A stretch of DNA of 24,392 nt. Origin: Rhizophagus sp. LPA8_4_AMF (taxonomy: Eukaryota > Glomeromycota > Glomeromycetes > Glomerales > Glomeraceae). A model generated the notes under the pieces. It did not search any database. It was not told the DNA's origin and saw only the letters and a list, made by a program, of their open reading frames with translations. Positions 1-10,647 of this stretch are shown here, piece by piece. How positions within the stretch are numbered: the stretch's first letter is position 1; each line of letters starts with the position of its first letter. The stretch spans positions 1-24,392 of the forward strand of contig JADRCO010000936.1 of the NCBI GenBank assembly GCA_021464525.1, read 5' to 3'. Both the position numbers and the translations under genes were made by a program.

Positions 1-143
1 TATTAGGTGAATTAACAGAAGGATTCTGTTGTTCGATGATAGCATTATTATCATTAGACGTAGCTATCAAATGGACTAGTTGCGTTAAGTGCGTGAAGAG
101 TATCATTATTACTTGCGAAAAAACCATTACCGTCTAGCGCTGC

Positions 144-329
144 TTAAAGTACCCGGGTTACCCAGTTTAAAAATTGAATAGTATGATACCCCGGGTACAA
201 TTTCCATCCTGACAGTACTAGAAGGATTTAATATACGAGACTTTAAATTTGATTTATAATAACTATTAAATATGCTGATTTTTAAGTATTGAATAAATTA
301 TATTACATATATTGAGACGGGTACTTTAC
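144..329. repeat. short inverted repeat pair, possible MITE-like remnant
   Basis: TAAAGTACCCG at 144-154 reappears inverted as CGGGTACTTTA at 319-329. Between them GTACCCGGG (150-158) pairs with CCCGGGTAC (190-198). These GC-rich blocks stand out in a very AT-rich setting. The layout could be a small foldback or MITE-type element with 11-base terminal repeats, but no convincing target-site duplication was seen. Confidence 0.3.
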
Positions 330-1868
330 CTGGGGGGTATAGTACATAAAGAACGAAAAAAAAAGTTGAAGAAAAAACAATTTCTATCATCTTTTTATAA
401 GACTCCGATTTATGTGTGAATACTGCGGTCCAAATTAAGCTTCTACTAAAACCGGGTATTAAAAAAAAAGGATCTGAGAATCTGAGACCTTCTCATAAAG
501 ATTTGCATACCAGATATGAATTATAATTATTGACAACCAGGACCGGAATTTGATTTCCGTCAAAATAAATAAAAATAACAAAGTACCTCTCTAAAGTAAA
601 AAATTTATATTATTACAAGTATAATGGTGATATATAATATCACATAATAAATAATTATTTTCATTGTTTATTTGGTAATTTTCTTAGCATACGCCCTTTA
701 AATTGATGCACCAATCTAAATTGGTTAGACTTAATAATTTATATATAGTTGTCGCACCTCTTTACCTAGAAGAATTGGTTATAATTCACTTTTTTATTAA
801 TTTTGTCACATTACTTTATTTCTGTAATCACACTTTAGAATAAGTAGACTACAATTTTACTCATATTATGTACGGATATTTATTTTTATTTATTTTTTTT
901 TTTTCATCGAAATTTTTACGTAACGAAAATTAAAATTTAGAAACAAGAATGGATTCTAGTTTTTTATGCAAAATTAATTTTGTTCTTTCCTTTTTTAAAA
1001 TGTGGAGTGTGATGTGATGTTATTATATATTTTTATGTATAATGTTATAGTTTTGTTGTACATGCTTGGCGGAAATATTTTTCTCATAACCTATTTTAAT
1101 GCTTACTAATCATAAAATTGTAATTGCGTGATTTACATGTTAAATTTGGGTTCTTTCATTTCTAAAAATTTTACACATCATTTCGCTTTTGTACGATCGT
1201 AAAAAAAAATGTTCTTTGTGGAGTAAACAAGTTTTTAAGATATGACTTTTTTTTTCTTAACAATAGAATATTTTCATCAGAGCACTTTATTAATTTGAGT
1301 TAGATAGATTAAATTGATGATTACGGGAAGTGATGAATTCAATTGAAATTTTCAACAATGCATATTCTTTTAATGTTTCGCTTTTTCATATATGGTGATG
1401 TTTTCTCAGAGAAAAGGGACATATTACATTTGAAAATGGTTTATCTTATCTTACTTCAATTGAGTTGGAATCTCTTTTTTTTCGATTGAACTTTGAAAGA
1501 ATTAATTATAAAATAACGATTGTTCAATTTCATGTACAATTACAACAACGAAATCTTTATAGATCTAGGTCAATTTAACATAAAAAAGAAGCAAAAAGAA
1601 GGTAAGAAAGGTGTTTGAAAAGTGTGACACAAAATTGTTGAGATATATGGTCATATTACCGTATTATTTTACTTTATTAAAATTCCTTTTTTTTATTATG
1701 ATCAGCGTGTAAAAAAGTTACGGAATATTTCAGGTAAGTATTAAAAATTCCAGAAATTTATTTTTTCAACCGGAACATGGGACTGGAATTTCGGAATTCA
1801 GATTTATATGTATTACATTATAAATATGATAAACTTATTTTACAATGTTGTTGTTGTTACAATATGGG

Positions 1869-2090
1869 TTTGAGCGTAAAAGAATTGATAGAAATGAAAT
1901 TTCTGATGAAAGTGAAGATAAAGATGTTAAAAATCTCGCATAAACAATAGTAAACCATTTAAATCTAAATAGTTACCTGAATTTTCTTGGTTACATTATG
2001 ATGAAAATGAAAAAAAAAGAATGTGTTGTACCGAGATACATTAGATATGTTGATGCGTGTCTCTTTGGAGGGACCGGAAAGTTCAAAGTT
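1869..2090 (+). mobile_element. relic of a TTF/BED-type zinc-finger transposase exon (hAT-like)
   Basis: The forward strand reads, in pieces of more than one frame, an acidic stretch (FERKRIDRNEISDESEDKD), then KPFKSK, LPEFSWLHYDENE, RMCC and GGTGKFK. The order KPF-x-SKW-LxEFxWLxYD then a CxxC-type pair then GxxxFK resembles the N-terminal TTF-type zinc finger of hAT-like transposases. Stops and frame changes interrupt it, so it is not a working gene. The assignment rests on recalled family patterns. No transposase core or terminal repeats were seen nearby. Confidence 0.4.
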
Positions 2091-2600
2091 TGATTATAAT
2101 CATGCATATACAATTTGGAGTACTGTAATAAAAAAAGGCGGACTAGTATTAAATAATTAAAAAAAATTGTATTATAACCGGGTTATTAGAATAAAAATAA
2201 AAAAAAAAATCATAAAATATTTTGGAAATATGCTGCGCCACGCCTGGGATCATAAAATTTTACAAATTTAATTTATCTTTGGTTGATTAATGATCATATG
2301 ATTCGGTTGTTTCTTTCCTTTAATTCGCCTCAAATTAAGTTAATTAAATTAGCGCTCCCGTTGCTGTCTTTATTTGAAAAAAAAAAGTCAATTAAATTAG
2401 CTTTTTTTCGATTAGATCACGTGACGAATGTTCTATGTATTACTTTTATCATGTGTTACTAATTTCATGCTCGTGTTTGAGAAATAAAAAAGAGAAATAA
2501 AAATAGTGTTACGAAATACGAATTTTCATGCAGGTCAAATTTGCATTACATCGGCTATTTAAACATTGTTCAGGAAAATTATTTCAGGGACTTAATTAAG

Positions 2601-2626
2601 TTTTTTTTTTTTTAAAAAAAAAAAAA
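2601..2626. repeat. T13A13 perfect palindrome
   Basis: Thirteen T followed directly by thirteen A, a perfect homopolymer palindrome. Similar TnAn blocks occur in introns of BLOC1S2 (about 7422-7441) and the MscL gene (about 10844-10866) and in the spacer at 12620-12634. Confidence 0.7.
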
Positions 2627-2683
2627 TAAAATGATTTTTAAGTATTTCTTATACAAAATCTCAAAAAATTTTCTACTTTACAT

Positions 2684-2802
2684 AAATAATAATAATAATA
2701 ATAAAAATATTTATATTACTATGATGAAAATATTTGTAAAACTATTAAAACTATTTTTATTTTTATCATCATTATTATCATTATCATTATTACTATTATA
2801 TT
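2684..2802. repeat. two trinucleotide microsatellites
   Basis: An AAT/ATA tract lies at about 2684-2704. A complementary ATT/ATC tract lies at about 2764-2802, just downstream of the RAX1-like stop codon. These are simple repeats with no coding potential. Confidence 0.75.
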
Positions 2803-2831
2803 AATTTTATTTTAAAATCTAATTAATGTTG

Positions 2832-4224
2832 TTATAATCGATGACCAGGAACTGCTACAAAAATTCCTGTAACAATTATTGAAATTATTAAACTTTGTAA
2901 AAATATTTTGATTCCTTTTTTTACATGTAATGTGTATATATACGGTTCCATTATACGTTGAAATTGAAAGAATGTTGTCTCGCTATATAAAAGAAATATG
3001 TTTAATTAAAAAAAATTTAAATAATCAAAAACAAAAATCTTTTTTTTTTTTTTGCTTACCTTATTTTTAATAAGACTAATAATGGACTCAATTTAGTTAG
3101 ATAAGTAATCAGGCTTTTTACACCTAAAAATATTGGGATGAAACTCTGCAAAAAGAAATGTAAATAATTACTGTTTCTATGTTTTTTTAATTATAAAATT
3201 ATGATATATATAAAGATATTTTAATCATTTTACATACCCATAATCGAATTGCTTTTGGTTTTATATCCAAGAAAATTAAACTTAATACTATAGAGAAACC
3301 AAGGAATAAAAAGAATAAACCTATAAATAATCTCATAATAATTTGTAATTGACTCATATTACCAAATGCTCTACATTTTAAAAATCTAGGGAAAGGATCT
3401 CTTTCCATAAAAGCGAAAATTTCTTTTTTAGCTTCATAATAAATCCATGGATCATCTCTTTTATGTTGAGAAATTCCTTCTTCTTCTATAGCATGAGTAA
3501 TTTTTTCTCGAATATCTCTTGATAATATAATTTCTTTTTCAGATCCTTCAAATATATATTTAAAATAAATTCTTTCCGCAGATTCACGAAGTTCATCTCT
3601 CGTAAATGGTCTTTCCCGATTATGAAATGATGATGTTATATTTGTTTTATTTGAACGAACTGAATTTCGAAATTCTTCATTTTTTTGTTTTTTATCATCA
3701 TTATTACCATCTATTGAAATTTCCGTTAAATTTATGCCTGTATTACTATTTTGTGAAAATGGTGAATCAGGACGAGAGGAAGGATCCCTACCTCTCGAAG
3801 TGTGTGTATTATTTGAACCACGTGAACTACTACTTAAATATCTTCGAACACCACTATCTACACTGATTAATGTATTATAATTTGATTTATCGTTCACATT
3901 TTTTGAAGTTCCTGGTCTAAACCTTTCATATTCAGGATATTCAATATTTACATCTAATCCAAGTTTTTTAAGGTCTTTTACATATGCTTTACATAATATT
4001 TCATGTTCTAATACATCAAGATAAAAATCCAAATATTCAGAAATATTTTCTCTATCCCTCATATAAAGGTAAAAGTTGAATAAACATACGGGAGGTGCAG
4101 TCTTACGTGAGAGAACCTCTTGTAAAGTTGGTAATCTATCTAGTTTATATGAATGATATCGTGCTTTTGCAAGATGTTGACTTTTTTCTAATGATTTATT
4201 TGTTGTAATTTCTTGACTGCCCAT
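2832..4224 (-). CDS. RAX1: RGS-domain three-pass membrane protein, Rax1-like
   Basis: Model: complement of exons 4224-3238, 3145-3060 and 2982-2832; 407 aa. Both introns have consensus donors (GTATGT, GTAAGC) and AG acceptors in phase. The N-terminal half carries an RGS-like fold: residues about 30-105 (LPTLQEVLSRKTAPPVCLFN...) and about 210-285 (RESAERIYFKYI... EKEIFAFMERDPFPRFL), split by a Ser/Asn-rich insertion at about 105-210. Three hydrophobic segments follow, near 297-319, 331-356 and 382-402, and the chain ends in VPGHRL. RGS followed by three membrane spans matches fungal Rax1, a cortical landmark that works with Rax2 in choosing growth sites; the polarity role here is inferred from the family. 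An alternative is another fungal RGS-TM protein. The start ATG is the first in frame and lies below a CT-rich tract. Confidence 0.8.
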
Positions 4225-4333
4225 TATATTATATTAATTAATGTTAAAAGAAAGTAAAAATTTTGTTCAACTCAAAATTATTTTTAATCTAAAATTATCT
4301 TCTCAAATCTATAAAAAAAAATATATGCAAAAT

Positions 4334-4365
4334 GGAAAGGAAGGGAAGGGAAAGGAAAAAAAAAA
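4334..4365 (-). promoter_or_regulatory. CT-rich tract upstream of the RAX1-like gene
   Basis: On the minus strand this is a run of TTCC/CCTT units preceded by poly-T, about 110 bases upstream of the ATG at 4224. Pyrimidine-rich tracts near fungal transcription starts are common. That role is inferred from position. Confidence 0.35.
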
Positions 4366-5742
4366 TCCTTTTACAAGAGAAAGATAATTTATTTATATGT
4401 GAAGAAAATTGGTATGATACATTGGTACATATAATAAATATTCTTAAATTTCAACAGGTTACTCTTGCATTTTCATATAAATAAATGTATCTCAAGAAAT
4501 TTATATTGTGAAACTTTTGTGGAAATTGCAACTTCGATATACATTATACGCATTATTGAGTGACCACCATGTGCTGCTATTTGATGGGAAATTCTAATCC
4601 ATATATGTTAAACAATTTAACATATCCCTTATCGAGTACTGATAAATAAATAAATTTAATTTAACCGGTTATTCGACGATGAATTCCCCCCATTTTAAAT
4701 TAGAATTATTTGATTGTTCTTTCTTTATAACTTAAATATATACTAAAAAGAAATGCATTATGACAGTACATGTGGCGCAATATCCGAGGCGCTTTTACTG
4801 CGGAAAATTTTTTAGAATGCTGAATACGGAAATATTATTTTATATACCCATTATATATATACTGATCGCATTCTCGCCAACATAATCATTTCTATACAAG
4901 AAGGTTTATAATAATATTTTTAAGCCTATTTTTTAATGAGTTTATATTGTCTACGAGGATTTAATAATAGAATTGATATTTGGTCATATGAACAAATGTT
5001 TTAAATTTGTAGGGAGCCAAATCTCTGTGTAATGTATTTTCTTTTTGAACATTTTAAAAAAAGTATGTGCATTTTTGAGAATGTTCATACGTAAATTATT
5101 ACATGTATAAGAGATATATATATACATATACGGAAATTTTGATTCGGTTTTATAAATTACCCGATTCATTTCATCCTATTTTACACTATTAATAAACTTC
5201 GCTTGATCTGCGAAAATAAATAAATAAATAAACTTATTGAAATAATAGGATATGTGACTCGTATCATATTTTATTTGTAATATGAAATACAATTTATATA
5301 ACAGAAAGTTTTTTCATTCATATTAAGGATACAATTTGTATATCAATCAAATTGGTCAAATAAGATTCTAACCTGCACTGCACGTGCTAAAAAATGAAGT
5401 AGAAACTTGAAAGCATTGTTAACTGTTTAACTTATGGATAGTTTATAAAATTTATGAAAAATCCTGTACCTCTATTAACTGATATGCGTATTCCCAGTAT
5501 TAGTGACATGTTTGTAAATTGCAAAGGAAATAAAATCACATGTATTTACGTGTTGTCTTATGAAGACATTTAACCGTATCTCTGGAAGTTTGTTACATTT
5601 TTTTTTTTGTTTTCGCGGAATTTTTAAAACGAATGATATCAATCGCAATTTATGTACATGTAATGAATACCCGATTAGAACTGGAATTTTTACTCGCCTT
5701 TTATTCCCCTTTTATCCGAACGATTTGATATGCACATCTTTG

Positions 5743-5752
5743 ATGACGTCAT
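5743..5752. promoter_or_regulatory. ATF/CREB-type palindrome ATGACGTCAT
   Basis: A perfect 10-base palindrome containing the full CRE core TGACGTCA (5744-5751), 84 bases upstream of the EMG1 ATG. This is the classic site of CREB/ATF bZIP factors. No second copy of the full core was noticed in the window. Function is inferred. Confidence 0.45.
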
Positions 5753-5835
5753 TGACTATCAAGTGTAACATCTAAATTGTGGATCGGAAGTTAAAAAAAA
5801 TTTGAATTTCACCTTTTTTTTTTTTCTTTTACAAA

Positions 5836-7037
5836 ATGGCAAAAACCAAGAGAAAGAATAAAAATAAAAAAAATAGAGAAGAGGCTAAACCTTATTTTAA
5901 TAATCCTCAATCAAATAATAATTCCACTAACGTTTCAAGTGATCTTCCTAAACAAATTATTAATTCCAATAACGAAAAAATTGAAATAAAAAATATTTCA
6001 ATATCTACTCAAACTGATGATAAAAAAAATATTTCAATAGCTACTCAGACTGATGATATTATTTCAGATACAATAAATAGTAATGATAATAATAATGTTA
6101 CATATATGAATACAGATGTTTTTCTTGTTCCAAAAGTTCCAAAAGTTCCTAAAACTTTTGTAGAAAAAGAGTCTACACGTAGATTAATTGTTGTTTTAGA
6201 TGAAGCGTGCTTAGAAACTTGTAAAGTATTTAATTCTAATAGATCTTCACATTATCAATTATTGAATTGTGATGATCAAAAAAGTATAAAAAAATTAGGA
6301 TCCGATCCAACGACTTATAGACCAGATATAACACATCAGGTAAGGATAATTTATTTTTCTATCAATTCAGAGATTATTTAATGATTTTAACTAATTATTT
6401 TTAATAGTGCTTAATGGCTTTGTTAGATAGTCCTTTAAATAAAGCTGGATTGTTGCAAGTTTATATTCATACAACTAAAAATGTCTTAATTGAGGTCAAT
6501 CCTCATGTTAGAATACCAAGAACGTTCAAACGTTTTTCAGGGTTGATGGGTAATTATAATTTATTAAATTCTCTCTAATTATTATCTAGAATCAAAAAAA
6601 CAACTAATTCTCCTTTAATAATTAGTACAACTCCTACATAAATTAAGTATTCATTCTGTGGATGGAAACGAAAAGTTATTACGAGTAATAAAAAATCCAG
6701 TAACAGATTATCTTCCCACAAGATGTATTAAATTAGGTACGAATAATAAAAAAATTTATCCTTTTTATTTTTATTTTTTTTTGTTTATTTATTTTTTATT
6801 ATTATTTGATTAGCACTTTCATATGATGCTCAACCTGTTCGTCTTTCCCAATATTTACCAACAATACCTTCTGATCATTCGATTTGTATTGCTATTGGAG
6901 CTATGGCTCGCGGCACGGATAATTTTGCTGATGATTGGGTAGATGAGAAAATTGGAATTTCTCAATATCCTCTTTCAGCAGCTGTTGCTTGTTCAAAATT
7001 TTGTTGTGAATTAGAATCTTTTTGGGGGATTTGGTGA
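5836..7037 (+). CDS. EMG1: 18S rRNA (pseudouridine-N1) methyltransferase Emg1/Nep1
   Basis: Model: exons 5836-6339, 6408-6549, 6626-6736 and 6814-7037; 326 aa. All introns are GT-AG and in phase. Emg1 is a nucleolar SPOUT methyltransferase that methylates the hypermodified pseudouridine of 18S rRNA and is needed for 40S assembly. The SPOUT domain starts near residue 113 ([15 protein letters not shown]) and includes [49 protein letters not shown] and the C-terminal [17 protein letters not shown] followed by [17 protein letters not shown], all Nep1 signatures. The first 110 residues form a long extension: a Lys/Asn-rich start that could act as a nuclear or nucleolar signal, two TQTDD motifs (residues 58-62 and 70-74) and a VPKVPKVPK run. 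Yeast Nep1 is about 250 aa, so this extension is unusual. The gene converges on BLOC1S2 with 168 bases between stop codons. Confidence 0.93.
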
Positions 7038-7205
7038 AAATTACTGTAAATTTTTAATACATGATGTGTCAAAAAATAATAAAAAAACTTTTTTTCAGGG
7101 AAAAGTTGGTTTATAATTATTAATTATAATAAGTTATAACTATTAAATTAAATATTGTTAATAAAAAACTAGATTTTTTCTCTTTCTTGTAATCTCAATT
7201 AACAT

Positions 7206-8087
7206 TCATTTCGTTAATTTCTTTAAACGTGTTTCTAAATGAAAAAATAAACTTTGTAGCTTAGATTTTTACAGAAAAGAAAAAAAAAGGTATCAAAAAA
7301 TATATCAACTTACCCAATTCTTTTGAATAATCATCCAATTCTATAGCAACTTTTTCCAAAAAATCCACTTGATCGCAAATTTCATCAATTTGTTGAACAT
7401 AGGGTTCAAAATCCGAATCTATTTTTTTTTTTAAAAAAAAAGAGTTTAATATATGTCTTTAAATTAATAATTTACTATATTTTACTTACAAATCCTTTGC
7501 AATTTAGCCATTTCTACTACTAAATTTTGTGCCATTCCAGACATTTCTTTGTATCTATCTCTTGTAACTTTATTCATTGTTTCTAATAATTTATAATCTT
7601 CTGTCGTAGCTTTTAAAAAATAATTAATAATTAATAAAAATAAAACAAAAAGAAAAAAATATATATTTATATAAATATAATTAACCATACCTAAAAGTTC
7701 TCCTTTTAAATATTCACCAACTTTACTAAACATTTCTTCAGTTAATTTACTTACATTTTGTGATTTATTTCCAGTACTGTCACTAGTTGAAAGTTGTTTA
7801 TCTATTTCAGAATGAACAGAAGTTTGAGATGATATTGTTGTTCTACGAGCTTTTGTTGGTGAAGGTTGTTGAGATTGTTGAGGTTGCTGTTGAGCTTGTT
7901 GTTGCTGTTGTTGTGTATTTTGTTGAGAGGTTGTTAAAGGCAGTACACTTGATAATGAAGAAAATGTTGAAGAAAGTGCTGACGTCGTAGAATTAATAGC
8001 CGATGTTAGTGTATTTGTGGTACTGGAAGTTAAACTTGTGGAAGAATTGGTTGTTGGTGGAGAAGTTGATTTATCTTGACCCGACAT
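7206..8087 (-). CDS. BLOC1S2: BLOC-1 complex subunit 2 (BLOS2)
   Basis: Model: complement of exons 8087-7691, 7609-7490, 7418-7314 and 7234-7206; 216 aa. Introns are GT-AG and in phase, and the last exon is only 29 bases. BLOS2 is a small coiled-coil subunit of BLOC-1 (shared with BORC in animals), acting in endosome and lysosome trafficking. The conserved part begins near residue 115 (LTEEMFSKVGEYLKGEL), continues with ATTEDYKLLETMNKVT, RYKEMSGMAQNLVVEM and YVQQIDEICDQVDFLEKVA, and ends LETRLKKLTK, matching the BLOC1S2 helix pattern. The first 110 residues are Ser/Thr-rich low complexity with a glutamine tract (CAA/CAG repeats at about 7866-7925). That tract makes this chain longer than the human one of about 140 aa. 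The third intron holds a TnAn palindrome. The gene is divergent from SHQ1. Confidence 0.88.
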
Positions 8088-8298
8088 TTTATAAAGTTAT
8101 TTTAAGAAGTAGTATAATAATATAAATTTGACGGATTAAATGTTGATGTGTATCAGTCTATCAGATAATAGATAATCAGTAAATAATGATTTGTAATACC
8201 TTCTAATTCTTATTTCTTATTGGCTAATCAAACTAATCAAACTGCATTATTTTTTTTTCCACGCTTCAAAAAAAAAGGTAACTGAATAATTTTTTAAA
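8088..8298. promoter_or_regulatory. shared divergent promoter, BLOC1S2 and SHQ1
   Basis: Only 211 bases separate the two start codons, so both promoters must lie here or overlap. ATTGG at 8219-8223 (CCAAT on the minus strand), in TTATTGGCTAATCA, is a candidate CCAAT box about 75 bases from the SHQ1 ATG. No TATA element is distinctive in this AT-rich setting. Confidence 0.5.
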
Positions 8299-10485
8299 AT
8301 GATTACACCTAATTTTACAATTACTCAGGATTTCAAATTTATTACGATAATTATTAAAACTCCTTACATCAAGGTAAATTAAGACGAAAATAAAGCTAAT
8401 AATTTTTTTTTTTTTTTTTAAATTTTAATAAATTTTTGTTAAAGGTATCAGATGTTGAACTTTATTGTGAAGGTCCTGATTTTAGTTTTTACGTAAAACC
8501 ATATTATTTAAGGTAAGAAAAAATTTTGTAAACTTTTAATTTTATTACGCGTATTTTAATAATAATAATTATTTTTTTGAAAATTGATTATATTTTTTTT
8601 TCCGAGCTAATAATTGTTAGTTTAAATTTATTTATTAGGCTTCATTTTCCTGGTAATTTAGTTGACGATGATCGTGTTAATGCATCTTATGATATTTCAT
8701 CTGGTGAGATGAATATAAAAATACCAAAAGAAACTCCTGGAGAGGAATTTCCAGACTTAGATTTGTTAACGAAACTTTTAGCTCCAAAAAGTGATAAAGT
8801 TCCTGAAAAGCCTTTAATTGAGATCATAGATGATAACAATGATGAGAATAATAATCAGGAAAATGATAATGAATTGGAAGAATTATTTAAAAAAGAGGAT
8901 GATAGACAAAAATCTTATAAAAATAACAATGATTTTTTGATAAGAGAGTTAAATAGCAATGTTAGCAATGATGTTAATGATGTCAATGATGTCAATGATG
9001 TTAATGTTAATAATGTTAATGATGTTAATGTAAATAAACCTTTAATCCAAGAGTTATTTGATGGAAAAATTAATGATGATAAAGAAGCTAAAAGATTATG
9101 TAAATTATTAGAGGAAGGTAATGTATATTAATTCAAGATTAGAAATGAAACTTTCCTCCTTATTTTCAGCTTTGAAATAACAATTCTCTTTGATTCGGGG
9201 ATTATTGCATTGATCAAATAGCTGATGCTTATAATTGGGAATTACCACAACAAATTCCCAATGAAAAAGTAAATACTTTATTTAACTCATAATCTCTATG
9301 ATTAAGTGTTAATAAATTTACTCTTATTATTAGGAATTATTACCTATAGCAAAATATGGGTTTAATAAACTTTATTCTGGATATTTCATGCACATACAAG
9401 AAACATGTAATGAAATTATAGACATAACAGATCCAGAACGTTCTACACCAGAATCGCGTCGTCAAGATCGAATTAATGCTGAAAATAGCAAATTTGATTC
9501 AGACCATTATATGTAAGCGATTTATATAATTCATGATACATTCCATTAAATATAGGAATTATACTAATTTTCACATTTGGAATAGAGCAGATTATATGTG
9601 TGCTGAAGAAATTAAACATCTTATTAAATCAAAGAATGTTTGGTGGAAGAGATCGTCTGATCTCAATTTTACTGAAGAAGAAAACACAATTATGCGAAAA
9701 TTGACAAATAAGCAATGTAATAAATTTTAAATTATATGTATATATATATAATTTTTAAATAATATATATATATTCTAATATTTTTTATTTTCTCTTATAT
9801 TCAAGATTTAATCGAAAATGCAGGATCAATTTATTATGGATTGATAGATTTATTATTTGCTTATAGTTATAATTATAGAGTATTTGAAGGAGAAAATACT
9901 GTTGAATCACCATGGATGATAGGCAAAATAAGTCCAACAATATCTTGTCTTGAAGTAAGTCTGATAAAATCATTCATTAATATTTATAATATTTTTATTA
10001 AAAACTTAAATTTATTATGTTTAGCAATTCAACAGTATAGAAGAGACGATGAAAGCATTATATCGTCGTTCATTAGCCTACCCTTGGTATAGAAATTATG
10101 AGCTTGCAAAAAAGTGCCAAGAGGATGTTTATGATCTGTTAAAATTAGGAAAACGTGCAATATTAAAAGTTTTACTGGAATTAAAAGATTTATTTGATCA
10201 TCATGACATATATTATGTATATTCAAAAATTTGGTTAGATGATTATTGTATATGGTGTCAAACTAAAGCTAGGTGAGTGATATAAGATACTGTTTATTAA
10301 TGAGGATATATATTTTTATTAATTATTTACAATAAACGTTCAGTGACAAGGCTATTCGTTCTTTGGCACACAAATTACATCATCATAAAGTATTGAAATC
10401 GGATACTGGATGGCATTTAGAGGAATATGAGCATTTAGCATTAGAGGATGCACAAGAAAAACAAGCAATGGATATAAATTCATAA
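8299..10485 (+). CDS. SHQ1: H/ACA snoRNP assembly chaperone Shq1
   Basis: Model: exons 8299-8373, 8445-8512, 8639-9117, 9222-9268, 9334-9512, 9556-9716, 9806-9954, 10025-10272 and 10344-10485; 515 aa. Shq1 holds the pseudouridine synthase Cbf5/dyskerin before it enters H/ACA particles. The N-terminal CS-like domain (residues 1 to about 90: FTITQDFKFITIIIKTPYIK, VSDVELYCEGPDFSFYVKPYYLRL, FPGNLVDDD) is followed by an acidic linker with an Asn-Val-Asp repeat. The helical Shq1 domain contains KYGFNKLYSGYF, DPERSTPESRRQDR, KFDSDHYM, YLIENAGSIYYGLIDLLFAY, ESPWMIGKISPTISCLE and RRSLAYPWYRNYELA. The exon 3/4 junction is the weakest point: the chosen acceptor at 9220-9221 has a poor pyrimidine tract, and the same frame stays open upstream (FGDYCIDQIADAYNWELPQ) back to a TGA at 9191-9193. 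The gene converges on MscL with 162 bases between stops. Confidence 0.88.
8961..9035 (+). repeat. in-frame 9-base tandem repeat in SHQ1 linker
   Basis: Imperfect copies of GATGTTAAT/GATGTCAAT encode a run of Val-Asn-Asp and Val-Asn units between the CS-like and Shq1 domains. The unit keeps the reading frame, so copy number can change without breaking the protein. Confidence 0.8.
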
Positions 10486-10647
10486 TAATGTTATTTACTG
10501 ACAAGTTATAATATGCATATATACAAATAATAAAAAATAAAAAATAATGATGAATAATGAATGGTGAAATAACTAGTATATAGTGGGATGAGATATAAAA
10601 AATACATAAAAGACAAATTCATAGGAAAAAGTCATAACTTAATAAAC

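Larger units (their letters stand above)
1..2831. other. gene-poor AT-rich region
   Basis: No gene could be supported across these 2.8 kb. Stops are dense in all frames and long A and T runs are frequent. Embedded items listed separately are a GC-richer inverted repeat near 144-329, a zinc-finger transposase-like relic at about 1869-2090, a T13A13 palindrome at 2601-2626 and trinucleotide microsatellites at 2684-2802. Short palindromes such as TAACCGGGTTA (about 2176) and a CACGTG site (about 2419) also occur. It looks like intergenic sequence built from decayed repeats. Confidence 0.6.
4225..5835. other. divergent spacer between the RAX1-like gene and EMG1
   Basis: No gene is supported. Short open frames at 4984-5169 and 5560-5775 have AT-driven composition and no recognisable motif. 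The spacer holds a purine tract near the RAX1-like start, a 10-base perfect hairpin (ATATGTTAAA at 4603-4612, loop CAA, TTTAACATAT at 4616-4625), and an ATF/CREB-type palindrome close to EMG1. A slightly GC-richer patch near 4770-4815 is unexplained. Confidence 0.55.

Noticed and set aside
1-106. Minus-strand open frame from ATG at 104-106 running off the left edge, Asn/Gln-rich at its end
   Set aside because: Only 35 codons, no motif, and cut by the window edge; it could be the start of a neighbouring gene but cannot be supported.
4984-5775. Short open frames in the spacer before EMG1 (4984-5169 minus, 5560-5775 plus)
   Set aside because: Low-complexity translations, no conserved motif, and no coding-like composition.
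7787-7990. Valine-rich plus-strand frame opposite BLOC1S2
   Set aside because: Antisense shadow of the glutamine and serine tracts (CAA/CAG read as TTG/GTT).
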